A stretch of 64,000 bases of DNA from JAJNBA01 sp035512775 (GTDB lineage: Bacteria; Actinomycetota; UBA4738; HRBIN12): contig DATKDI010000048.1 in the NCBI GenBank assembly GCA_035512775.1, positions 1-64,000 of the forward strand, in the 5' to 3' direction. The position numbers and the translations under genes were made by a program. Numbering within the stretch: the stretch's first letter is position 1; each line of letters starts with the position of its first letter. The notes below the pieces were generated by a model. The model did no database searches. It worked only from the letters and a program-made list of their open reading frames with translations, and had not been told where the DNA came from. Positions 27,005 through 34,351 of the stretch are shown here, piece by piece.

Positions 27005-28288
27005 ATGTCACTGATCGAGTCCGTTCGCGCGCGCGAGATCCTCGACTCCCGTGGGGATCCCACGATCGAGGTGGACGTGTGGCTGGACGATGGCGCATCC
27101 GGCCGTGCCTCGGTCCCGTCGGGGGCCTCGACCGGAGCGCACGAGGCGCTCGAGCTCCGCGATGGAGAACCGAGCCGGTTCGGCGGCAAGGGTGTGCTGA
27201 AAGCGGTCGCGAACGTCCACGATGCGATCGCGCCGGCCCTCATGGGGATCGACGCGTACGAGCAGCGGTCGGTCGACCGCGCACTGTTGGACCTCGACGG
27301 TTCAGACGACAAGTCGAACCTCGGCGCGAACGCGGTTCTCGGAGCCTCTCTCGCCGCCGCGAAGGCGGCCGCCGACTCGCAAGGGCTGCCGCTCTGGCGC
27401 TCTCTCGGCGGGCCGAACGCGCACGTCCTGCCCACGCCGATGTTGAACGTGATCAACGGCGGCGTGCACGCGGACAACGAGCTCGAGCTGCAGGAGTTCA
27501 TGGTGATGCCGGTCGGCGCCTCGTCGTTCTCCGAGGCGCTCCGATGGGGAGCCGAGTGCTTCCACGCGCTGAAGAGGATCCTCCACGACAAAGGCTTGTC
27601 GACGGCGGTCGGCGACGAGGGCGGGTTCGCGCCGCAGATCGCGACCGGCGCGGAGGCGCTCGAGCTGCTCCTGCAGGCGATCGAGGCGGCCGGTTTCGAG
27701 CCCGGCGGGGAGGTCGCCCTGGCCATGGATCCCGCGACGTCCGAGCTCGCGACCGGCGACGGTCGCTACCACCTGGAGGGCGCCGACCGGACCCCGGACG
27801 ACATGATCGCCTTCTGGTCCGGACTCCTCGATCGCTTCCCGATCGTCTCGCTCGAGGACCCGCTCGGAGAGGACGACTGGGAGGGATGGGCCAGGCTCGT
27901 CGCGACCGCCGGCGGTCGCACCCAGATCGTCGGAGACGACCTGTTCGTGACGAACGTGGAACGGCTGGAGCGCGGTATCCGCGAACACGGCGCCAACGCG
28001 ATCCTGGTCAAGGTGAATCAGATCGGCACGCTCACGGAGACCTTGGACGCGATCGCGTTGGCGCAGCGGAGCCGCTTCGGCGTGGTCGTGTCCCATCGCA
28101 GCGGTGAGACCGAGGACACCACGATCGCCGATCTCGCGGTCGCGACGAACGCCGGGCAGATCAAGGCGGGCGCTCCCTCGCGAGGCGAACGCACGGCGAA
28201 ATTCAACCAGCTCCTGCGGATCGAAGAGCATCTCGGCGATGACGCACGCTACGCGGGCGCCGAACTGCTCGGTGGAGGCGGCGGATAG
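27005..28288 (+). CDS. eno: Enolase
   Basis: A 427-residue enolase converting 2-phosphoglycerate to phosphoenolpyruvate. The sequence carries SGASTGAHEALELRD near the N-terminus, the metal ligands in MDPATSE, LEDPLGEDDW and GDDLFVTN, the catalytic Lys in ILVKVNQIGTLTET, and the signature SHRSGETEDTTIADLAVA. TACGAT lies 10 nt before ATG 27005. It is followed 2 nt later by the FtsB-like gene. Confidence 0.96.
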   Translation: MSLIESVRAREILDSRGDPTIEVDVWLDDGASGRASVPSGASTGAHEALELRDGEPSRFGGKGVLKAVANVHDAIAPALMGIDAYEQRSVDRALLDLDGSDDKSNLGANAVLGASLAAAKAAADSQGLPLWRSLGGPNAHVLPTPMLNVINGGVHADNELELQEFMVMPVGASSFSEALRWGAECFHALKRILHDKGLSTAVGDEGGFAPQIATGAEALELLLQAIEAAGFEPGGEVALAMDPATSELATGDGRYHLEGADRTPDDMIAFWSGLLDRFPIVSLEDPLGEDDWEGWARLVATAGGRTQIVGDDLFVTNVERLERGIREHGANAILVKVNQIGTLTETLDAIALAQRSRFGVVVSHRSGETEDTTIADLAVATNAGQIKAGAPSRGERTAKFNQLLRIEEHLGDDARYAGAELLGGGGG

Positions 28289-28290
28289 CA

Positions 28291-28668
28291 GTGCGCATGA
28301 CGGCCCCTTCCCCTGCCGTCTCTGCCGGCGCCGTCCGGACACGAGACGCCTCGCCGCGCCGGCGCCGTCGCGCGCGCCTGACGGCGCGCGCGACCGTTCT
28401 GCTGACGCTCATCTTCGGCGTGCTCGCCCTTTCGGTCGCGCCCGCGCGGATGTACTTCGAGCAGAAGGCGGAGCTCGCTCGGTTCGAGATGCAGGCTGCG
28501 GCACTGGAGCAGAAGAACGACGCGCTCGCCGCTCGCGCCGAGCAGCTGCGCGACCGTGCATTCCTCGAGCGGCTCGCGCGCCAGTGCCTGGGGATGGTGA
28601 AACGCGGCGAGATCGCGTTCGTGGTGGTTCCGAAGGAAGGCGTGCCGGTCCCTCCCCCGGAGTGCTAG
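28291..28668 (+). CDS. ftsB: FtsB/DivIC-type septum formation initiator
   Basis: A 125-residue bitopic division protein. A basic cytoplasmic stretch (RRRRRARLTARAT) precedes one membrane helix (about residues 34-52), then a coiled coil (YFEQKAELARFEMQAAALEQ) and a short C-terminal domain. With FtsL and FtsQ it activates septal peptidoglycan synthesis. The eno-ftsB adjacency is conserved. Start GTG 28291 or ATG 28297; the difference is two residues. Confidence 0.82.
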   Translation: MRMTAPSPAVSAGAVRTRDASPRRRRRARLTARATVLLTLIFGVLALSVAPARMYFEQKAELARFEMQAAALEQKNDALAARAEQLRDRAFLERLARQCLGMVKRGEIAFVVVPKEGVPVPPPEC

Positions 28669-28684
28669 GGAGCGTGTGAGCCGA

Positions 28685-28702
28685 CGTGAGACGAGTCTCG
28701 CG
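28685..28702. terminator. Hairpin between convergent ftsB and acetyltransferase genes
   Basis: CGTGAGAC / GTCTCGCG with a 2-nt loop (one G-T pair) lies in the 36-nt gap between two converging genes and could serve both directions. No T-tract. Confidence 0.3.
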
Positions 28703-28704
28703 CG

Positions 28705-29571
28705 CTAGGCTGCGTCCCGCGGATCGAACCTGACCTCGCCCGCTTCGGCGATCATGCGATAGCCGATGCGGCGGTACACGGCGTTGGACGTCGGGTTGTC
28801 GAGGTCGGCGTACAGGAAGCAGAGGTTGCGACCGGTCCCGAGCAGCCAGCGACTCTGCTCCGCGACGAGCGTCGTCGCGTAGCCTCGCCCTCGCAGTTCG
28901 GGTGGCGTGTACACGGGGCCGATGCGCATGCCGTTCGGCGTCGCCCCGCCGTAGCCGGAGATCGACACGGGTCGGCCGCCGTCCTCCCAGAACCACAGGC
29001 CCGCATCGTCGGTGGCCGCGAGCCGCGACTCCACGAAGCGGATCTGCCGTTCCGCCTCGTTGTCCTCGGGAAGCGCCTCCTCCGCGAAGGCGACGATCCA
29101 CGGGATCACCTGATCCCGATCCCCGGGAGTCACCGGGCGCGCGTTCCCCGGGGCCGCCGGGAGGGGCAGGACCTCTCGCAGCTCGTAGACCCCGTGACGA
29201 AGCACCATCGTGGCGTCCAGAGCGTTCTCCGACGTCCATGCGCCGACGAACGCCTCGAGCTCGGGGATCGCGGCGATCACGCCGGGAAGCGCCTGCCTTT
29301 CCTGGAGCAGGCGATCCACGAGCGCGTCGAGCGCCGCGTCGTCGGAGGGCTGCGCGAGCACGAGATTGAACGGATGGGTCCGGAGCGCGACGCCGGTCAC
29401 GTCGTCTCCTTCTGAGACCACCCACAGGTCGAACGCCTCGTAGAGATCGGGTCGCTGGATCAGCGTGGTCGAGATCCCGAGGAGCAGGTTGTGTCGGGCC
29501 TCGTCACGCACGAGGAATGGGGTCGCCGCCTCCTGGAAGGCCACGGGGTGATCGAAGCGCCGGACGCGCAT
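28705..29571 (-). CDS. GNAT family N-acetyltransferase
   Basis: A 288-residue protein with an N-terminal non-catalytic GNAT-like half and a C-terminal acetyltransferase domain. The acetyl-CoA loop is TPPELRGRGYATTLVAEQSR (R/Q-x-x-G-x-G/A); LYADLDNPTSNAVYRRIGYR is the motif B region with the typical C-terminal YRRIGY. The substrate is not deducible. TACCGT ends 6 nt before ATG 29571. It is convergent with ftsB and divergent from the S1 gene. Confidence 0.82.
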   Translation of the reverse strand: MRVRRFDHPVAFQEAATPFLVRDEARHNLLLGISTTLIQRPDLYEAFDLWVVSEGDDVTGVALRTHPFNLVLAQPSDDAALDALVDRLLQERQALPGVIAAIPELEAFVGAWTSENALDATMVLRHGVYELREVLPLPAAPGNARPVTPGDRDQVIPWIVAFAEEALPEDNEAERQIRFVESRLAATDDAGLWFWEDGGRPVSISGYGGATPNGMRIGPVYTPPELRGRGYATTLVAEQSRWLLGTGRNLCFLYADLDNPTSNAVYRRIGYRMIAEAGEVRFDPRDAA

Positions 29572-29730
29572 GTGCCGACGGTAGCGCAGCGAGCCCGGGG
29601 CGAGAGTCACGCGGGGTGACCTGCGGGTTCGCTCCTCGAGTCCATTGACGGCCGGCTCCGCTTCGCGCACACTGGCGCCTGTCGCGCGGGTTGGCCGCGC
29701 CTCGGATGGTCGCGCCTCGCGGCGCGCTGG

Positions 29731-30111
29731 ATGGAAGGGATAGCTCTCATCGCAGAGATCGAAGTCGGGGCAGTGATCGACGGCACCGTGGCCCGCATCA
29801 CCCCGTACGGGGCGTTCCTCCAGCTCGAAGACGGACGGCTGGGCCTCGTCCACATCTCGGAGGTCGACCGGAACTACGTCAAGGACGTGCACGATCACCT
29901 CCGCGAGGGAGACGTCGTCCAGGCGAAGGTCGTCGCCATCAAGGAGGACGGCAAGATCGATCTCTCGATCAAAGCGCTGCAGGATCCGGCACCACCCCGC
30001 GCTAGGCGCGGGTCCGATCCCGAATTCGAGCAGATGCTGAAGAAGTTCATGCGTCAGTCTGAGGAGCGGTTGGTCGACTACAAGCGCGCGGTCGAGCACA
30101 AGCGCAAGTAG
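29731..30111 (+). CDS. S1 RNA-binding domain protein (YabR/GSP13-like)
   Basis: A 126-residue protein dominated by one S1 domain: GAVIDGTVARITPYGAFLQL, GLVHISEVDRNYVKDVHDHL and EGDVVQAKVVAIKEDGKIDLS. A basic tail (ERLVDYKRAVEHKRK) follows. Homologues bind RNA or ribosomes; in Firmicutes the gene follows divIC, and here it lies one gene downstream of ftsB and just before the DUF501-Ppx gene, the same neighbourhood. ATG 29731 lacks an obvious ribosome site, so the start is approximate. Confidence 0.8.
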   Translation: MEGIALIAEIEVGAVIDGTVARITPYGAFLQLEDGRLGLVHISEVDRNYVKDVHDHLREGDVVQAKVVAIKEDGKIDLSIKALQDPAPPRARRGSDPEFEQMLKKFMRQSEERLVDYKRAVEHKRK

Positions 30112-30114
30112 TTC

Positions 30115-31506
30115 GTGAGTGACGAGCTCCGGGCAGCAGACCTCGAGGTGGTCCGTCAGCAACTGGGCCGCGAGCCCACCACTCCGTTCTCGGTGGTCGC
30201 TCGCTGCACCGGCGGCCATCCGCTCGTGATCCGGAACCGGCCGCTGGACGCGGATGGCCGCCCGTTCCCCACCATCTATTGGTTGACGTGTCCCGCCGCG
30301 GTGAAGGCCGTCTCGCGGCTCGAGTCCGAAGGGTGGATCGCTCGTCTCGGCGCGGATCCGGCGATCAGGGCAGGTCTGGACGAGGCCCATCGCGCCTACG
30401 CGGCCGAGCGCGGGGAGATGGTGCAGGGCGCGGAGGAGTGGGGCGGGGTCGGCGGCACGCGTCGAGGCATCAAGTGCCTGCACGCCCATCACGCGTATCA
30501 CCTCGCGGGCGGAGACGATCCGGTAGGGCGGTGGACCGCCGAGCGGGCGGAGCCGATCCACGGGATCGGGCCGGCCGGCCGGGTGGCGGCGATCGATCAG
30601 GGCACGAACTCGACCCGGCTCCTGGTGCTCGAACCCCGAGGTGTGGGCGAGGACCCGGTGGAGATCACGCGAGACATGCGCATCACGCGTCTGGGGAAAG
30701 ACGTGGATCGCACCGGCAGGCTCGCGCCCGATTCGATCGAACGGACGCTGAGCGTTGTCGCCCGGTTCGTCCGCCGAGCTCACGCGTTGCACGCGGAGCG
30801 CATCCGCCTCGGGGCCACCAGCGCCGTTCGTGACGCCGCCAACAGGCAGGAGCTCTTCGGGCCTCTCCGGAGGCTGATCGACACCGACCCTGAGGTGATC
30901 GACGGGGAGCGAGAAGCCGCGCTCTCGTTCCTCGGAGGGACGCGAGGCCTCGATCCCTCCGACGGACCGTTCCTCCTGATCGATATCGGCGGCGGGTCCA
31001 CGGAGTTCGTCTCCGGACGGACGCCGGAGATCGTGGACCACGCGATCTCCACGCAGATGGGGAGCGTCCGGCTCACCGAGCGGGTCCGACCCTCCGACCC
31101 ACCATCGGAAGACGATCTGCGGGCGTTCGAAGCCTTGATCGAGCCGCACCTCGACGAGGTCGAGCGAGCCGTGCCGGCTCGGGACGCTCGAACGCTCGTC
31201 GCCGTCGCGGGCACGGCGACCACCCTCCAGGCGTGCGCCCTCGGTCACGAGCACTACGACCCGGACCTGATCCACCGATCCACCCTCACGCTCGCGGACG
31301 CCGAGCGGACCCTGCGGGAGCTGGCCGCGATGACGAACGCAGAGCGGGCCGCGATCCCGGTGATGCCGACGGGACGAGGCGACGTGATCGTGGCGGGCGC
31401 GATCATCCTGGTGAACGCGATGCGGCGCTTCGGATCCGAGTGGGCGCTCGTCAGCGAGACCGACATCTTGGACGGCCTGGCCCTGGAACTGCTGGACGTC
31501 CGGTAA
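30115..31506 (+). CDS. Fused DUF501 / exopolyphosphatase (Ppx/GppA) protein
   Basis: A single 463-residue reading frame joins two families normally encoded by neighbouring actinobacterial genes. Residues about 5-150 are DUF501 (LGREPTTPFSVVARC, IYWLTCPAAVKAVSRLES, CLHAHHAYHLAGG). Residues about 160-463 are Ppx/GppA: VAAIDQGTNSTRLLVLE (phosphate-1 loop), LGATSAVRDAANRQELF, LLIDIGGGSTEFVSG (phosphate-2), and VAVAGTATTLQACALG. It would hydrolyse polyphosphate or pppGpp. The linker is short and no stop or start cluster interrupts it. GTG 30115 follows the S1 stop by 3 nt (operon). Confidence 0.88.
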   Translation: MSDELRAADLEVVRQQLGREPTTPFSVVARCTGGHPLVIRNRPLDADGRPFPTIYWLTCPAAVKAVSRLESEGWIARLGADPAIRAGLDEAHRAYAAERGEMVQGAEEWGGVGGTRRGIKCLHAHHAYHLAGGDDPVGRWTAERAEPIHGIGPAGRVAAIDQGTNSTRLLVLEPRGVGEDPVEITRDMRITRLGKDVDRTGRLAPDSIERTLSVVARFVRRAHALHAERIRLGATSAVRDAANRQELFGPLRRLIDTDPEVIDGEREAALSFLGGTRGLDPSDGPFLLIDIGGGSTEFVSGRTPEIVDHAISTQMGSVRLTERVRPSDPPSEDDLRAFEALIEPHLDEVERAVPARDARTLVAVAGTATTLQACALGHEHYDPDLIHRSTLTLADAERTLRELAAMTNAERAAIPVMPTGRGDVIVAGAIILVNAMRRFGSEWALVSETDILDGLALELLDVR

Positions 31507-31518
31507 CCTCGACCGCCG

Positions 31519-32403
31519 ATGTCCAAACGCAGCCGAGATCGCCAGCTCGCCAAGCTTGCCGCCCGACGGCAGGCGGAGCGCGACGCTGCCATGCGCCGGC
31601 GCAACCTCATCGTCGGCATCGTGGTGGGGGTGTTCGCGGTGGTGGTGGTCGTCGTCGGTCTCGGCGTGCTGCTCGGCGATGACACCGACGCCGCGGCGCC
31701 ATCATCGACCCCGTCGAGCAGCCCTTCGCCGAGCGCGTCGCCCTCCGCAGCACCCGGTACGAAGTCCGGGACGCTCACCCCCACCGCCGCCAACGACTCC
31801 GGCGAGGTGGCGTGCGGCGCGGAGGCGCCGGCCAAGGCCGGCAAGCCGAAGCCGCAGTTCGCGGGTCCTCCGCCGATGACGATCGACAGGAACGCGACCT
31901 ACACGGCCACGATGGTGACGTCGTGCGGCACGATCGTGATCGAGCTCGATGCGAAGCGCGCCCCGCAGACCGTGAACTCGTTCGTCTTCCTGGCGAACGA
32001 AGGCTACTTCGACGGCCAGTATTTCCATCGACTGGACACCTCGATCGACGTGATCCAGGGCGGGGATCCTTCCGGGACCGGGGGGGACGGTCCTGGCTAC
32101 GCGATCCCCGACGAGCTCACGGGGAGGGAGTCCTACACACCGGGCACGCTCGCGATGGCCAACGCGGGCGCCAACACCGGCGGAAGCCAGTTCTTCATCA
32201 TCACGGGTCCGAGCGGCACTAAGCTGGACGGGACCCCCAACTACACGATCTTCGGGAAGATCGTCGAGGGGCTCCGCGTCGCGCAGGAGATCCAGGTTCT
32301 GCCGATCCTGGACCCCAACGCGACGGATCTCTCCGGCCAGCGACCCGAGCACGCCGTCTACATCGAGAAGGTGACGATCGAGAAGACGGGCGGAGGCGCG
32401 TAG
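31519..32403 (+). CDS. Membrane-anchored cyclophilin peptidyl-prolyl isomerase
   Basis: A 294-residue protein. A basic N-terminus (KRSRDRQLAKLAARRQAERD) precedes one membrane helix (about residues 34-54), a Ser/Pro/Ala-rich linker and an extracellular cyclophilin domain with the catalytic Arg in FHRLD, GGSQFFI and the tryptophan-less loop of bacterial forms. It assists folding of exported proteins, like the parvulin lipoprotein upstream. TAACCT (overlapping the previous stop) ends 9 nt before ATG 31519. Convergent with add. Confidence 0.88.
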   Translation: MSKRSRDRQLAKLAARRQAERDAAMRRRNLIVGIVVGVFAVVVVVVGLGVLLGDDTDAAAPSSTPSSSPSPSASPSAAPGTKSGTLTPTAANDSGEVACGAEAPAKAGKPKPQFAGPPPMTIDRNATYTATMVTSCGTIVIELDAKRAPQTVNSFVFLANEGYFDGQYFHRLDTSIDVIQGGDPSGTGGDGPGYAIPDELTGRESYTPGTLAMANAGANTGGSQFFIITGPSGTKLDGTPNYTIFGKIVEGLRVAQEIQVLPILDPNATDLSGQRPEHAVYIEKVTIEKTGGGA

Positions 32404-32412
32404 CGGCGTCGC

Positions 32413-33417
32413 TCAGTTCCCACCGGGCTCAGCGAGCCAGGTATCGATGCCCTCGAAGATCACCGACTTGAGCTCGTCGTCGGCGAAGGAAGCGCGAACG
32501 CCGGTGCGAGCGATCTCCGCCAGCGAGTCGTCGTCGTAGCCCCAGGTCTCCGCGGCCGACCGGTAGACGTCGGCGAGCCATGCTCCGAACATCGGCGGGT
32601 CATCGGAGTTGAGGGTCACCGTGACGCCGGCGTCACGGAGCACCCGGAACGGGTGCTCCGCGAGCGACGCGTACACACCCGTGGCCACGTTGGACACGGG
32701 GGAGACCTCGAGCGGGATCCCTTCCTCCGCGAGATGGGCGACGAGGCTCGGATCCTCGACCGATCGCACCCCGTGCCCGATGCGATCGGGCATGCAGTGA
32801 TCGAGCGTCTCCCAGACGTTGCGTGGTCCGGCCCACTCACCCGCGTGTGGTACCGATCGGAGGCCGGCGTCCTTCGCCCGACGGAAGAGAGGGCCGAAGG
32901 GGGCGACCGGGGACCGTTCGCTGCCCGCGGCGTTCAACGCCACCACGCCGCGTCCGGCGTACTTCAGAGCGACCTCCAGAGATCGTTCGGCCTGTTCGAG
33001 ACCCGCATCGCGCACGAGATCGGGCGCGACGCGGGCCGTTACCCCGAAGTCGCGCCGGCCGGCCTCGAGCCCGTCCAGCACGGCTTCGATCGGCCCGAAC
33101 CAGTCGTCGCTGAGGCGCGAGGCGTGGTTGCTGGGGGAGAACACGACCTCGGCGTATCGAACGCCGTTGCGCGCCTCGTCTTCGCAGAACTCGTAAGCGA
33201 TCCGCCGGAAGTCCTCCGGCTCGGTCAAGAGGCCACAGGTCGCGGTGTACTGGGCGATGAAGTCGTCGAAGTCGGCGAAGTACCAATCCTCGCCGACGAG
33301 ACCCGAAGGCGCCGGGGTACGCTCGCGATCCGCGAGCTCCCGAACGGTGGCGATCCGCATCGCCCCCTCGAGGTGGACGTGCAGCTCGGCCTTGGGGAGG
33401 GTGGTGAGGTCTCGCAT
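32413..33417 (-). CDS. add: Adenosine deaminase (adenosine/adenine deaminase family)
   Basis: A 334-residue amidohydrolase deaminating adenosine to inosine. The zinc and catalytic residues are in place: HVH in KAELHVHLEGA, His/Glu in HAGEWAG, HG in RIGHGVRS and DD in LNSDDPPMFG. Adenine deaminases and some N6-substituted adenine enzymes share these motifs, so substrate is probable rather than certain. TACCAT lies 6 nt before ATG 33417, so it need not share a transcript with the pilin gene upstream. Confidence 0.88.
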   Translation of the reverse strand: MRDLTTLPKAELHVHLEGAMRIATVRELADRERTPAPSGLVGEDWYFADFDDFIAQYTATCGLLTEPEDFRRIAYEFCEDEARNGVRYAEVVFSPSNHASRLSDDWFGPIEAVLDGLEAGRRDFGVTARVAPDLVRDAGLEQAERSLEVALKYAGRGVVALNAAGSERSPVAPFGPLFRRAKDAGLRSVPHAGEWAGPRNVWETLDHCMPDRIGHGVRSVEDPSLVAHLAEEGIPLEVSPVSNVATGVYASLAEHPFRVLRDAGVTVTLNSDDPPMFGAWLADVYRSAAETWGYDDDSLAEIARTGVRASFADDELKSVIFEGIDTWLAEPGGN

Positions 33418-33483
33418 CCGCGGATGGTAGCGACCGCGGGTCGACCGTGAAGGCGTTCGTCGGAGGGCTGCGGTACCGCCCGG

Positions 33484-33951
33484 CTACCAGGAGCTCGTGT
33501 AGGCCTGGATGTCGGTCACGCCGCACGCGGGATCCGTCGCGAACCGGACGCCGCCGCCGTCGATCTCACGGAGGTAGAAGCAGGTCCCGGACTCGCTCAT
33601 CCCCGACACGAAGATCTCGTTGGGGATGGGGTGGAGGTGAAGATACGCCACGCCGGTGACGAGCGGCGTGTCTCCGTCCACATACACGATGGCGGCCTCG
33701 ATCGCCGTCATCTCTGCGGGGTCGGTCGTATAGGTGAGCGTGTCCGTGTAGTAGGCCTTCTCGGCCGCGAACGCATTCCGGATATCGGACTGCACCGCGC
33801 GGTCATAAGCCTGCGTCCGTGCGCCCAGGAAGGTGGGAAGCGCGATCATGACGAGGACGCCGATGATCATCACCACGGTCATCAGCTCGATGAGGGTGAA
33901 TCCACGTTCGTCTCTCACCCCGCTTGTATCGGTCACCCGAAGGACCGACAT
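33484..33951 (-). CDS. Type IV pilin-like (prepilin-type) protein
   Basis: A 155-residue protein with a class III signal: basic leader, prepilin peptidase site RG|FTLIELMTVV with Glu at position 5, and a 20-residue hydrophobic helix ending in ALPTFLGAR. The C-terminal globular part carries two Cys (CFYL, ACGV) that could form a disulfide. No pilus assembly ATPase, platform protein or peptidase is in the window, so it is a lone pilin or minor pseudopilin that uses machinery encoded elsewhere. Confidence 0.82.
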   Translation of the reverse strand: MSVLRVTDTSGVRDERGFTLIELMTVVMIIGVLVMIALPTFLGARTQAYDRAVQSDIRNAFAAEKAYYTDTLTYTTDPAEMTAIEAAIVYVDGDTPLVTGVAYLHLHPIPNEIFVSGMSESGTCFYLREIDGGGVRFATDPACGVTDIQAYTSSW

Positions 33952-33989
33952 GAGTACCGGATGTCCTACGGAGCGCTAGCATCGAACCA

Positions 33990-34075
33990 GCCCGGGTGTC
34001 GGAACAGGCAGACGACGGCGCCTTAAAAGCGCTTGCCCTGGAAGGGGCGTGTGGGTTCGAATCCCACCCCGGGCA
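33990..34075 (+). tRNA. tRNA-Leu (anticodon TAA)
   Basis: An 86-nt class II tRNA with a long variable arm. Acceptor GCCCGGG pairs with CCCGGGC; anticodon loop CTTAAAA gives TAA; T-loop TTCGAAT. CCA is not encoded (ACCG follows). TAGCAT at 33977-33982 may be its minus-10. Its 3' end is duplicated 9.2 kb downstream. Confidence 0.93.
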
Positions 34076-34077
34076 CC
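34056..34077 (+). repeat. Left copy of a 22-nt tRNA 3'-end direct repeat (att-like)
   Basis: The T-loop and acceptor 3' part of tRNA-Leu, plus two bases, recur exactly at 43218-43239. This is the usual form of an attachment-site duplication left by a tyrosine recombinase. No integrase gene is visible between the copies. Confidence 0.5.
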
Positions 34078-34111
34078 GACTCGTAACGGCAATCACCGCT
34101 GGTGGAACGGA

Positions 34112-34139
34112 TCCCTGCGATCTGGTAACGACGCAGGGA
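34112..34139 (+). terminator. Hairpin downstream of tRNA-Leu
   Basis: TCCCTGCG / CGCAGGGA, 8 bp with a 12-nt loop, lies 37 nt after the tRNA. No T-tract. The remaining sequence to 34351 shows no gene. Confidence 0.35.
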
Positions 34140-34351
34140 CGAATCGGCCCACCGGGCGGTCAGAACGGGTGAAGGGTCCGAGAAGGTCCTGCGAGCGAGG
34201 TCCTCGCCTGAGAGCTACCGGCAGAACTCGACGGCATCGAGCTCATACCGCCGCCGTCGACATCGCCGGCCCGGCATGAGCGCTGACCCGACACCGAACA
34301 GGCTTGGGCCTCGAGTATCGCTTGCACCTAGCTCACGTACGGGGCCCGCGT

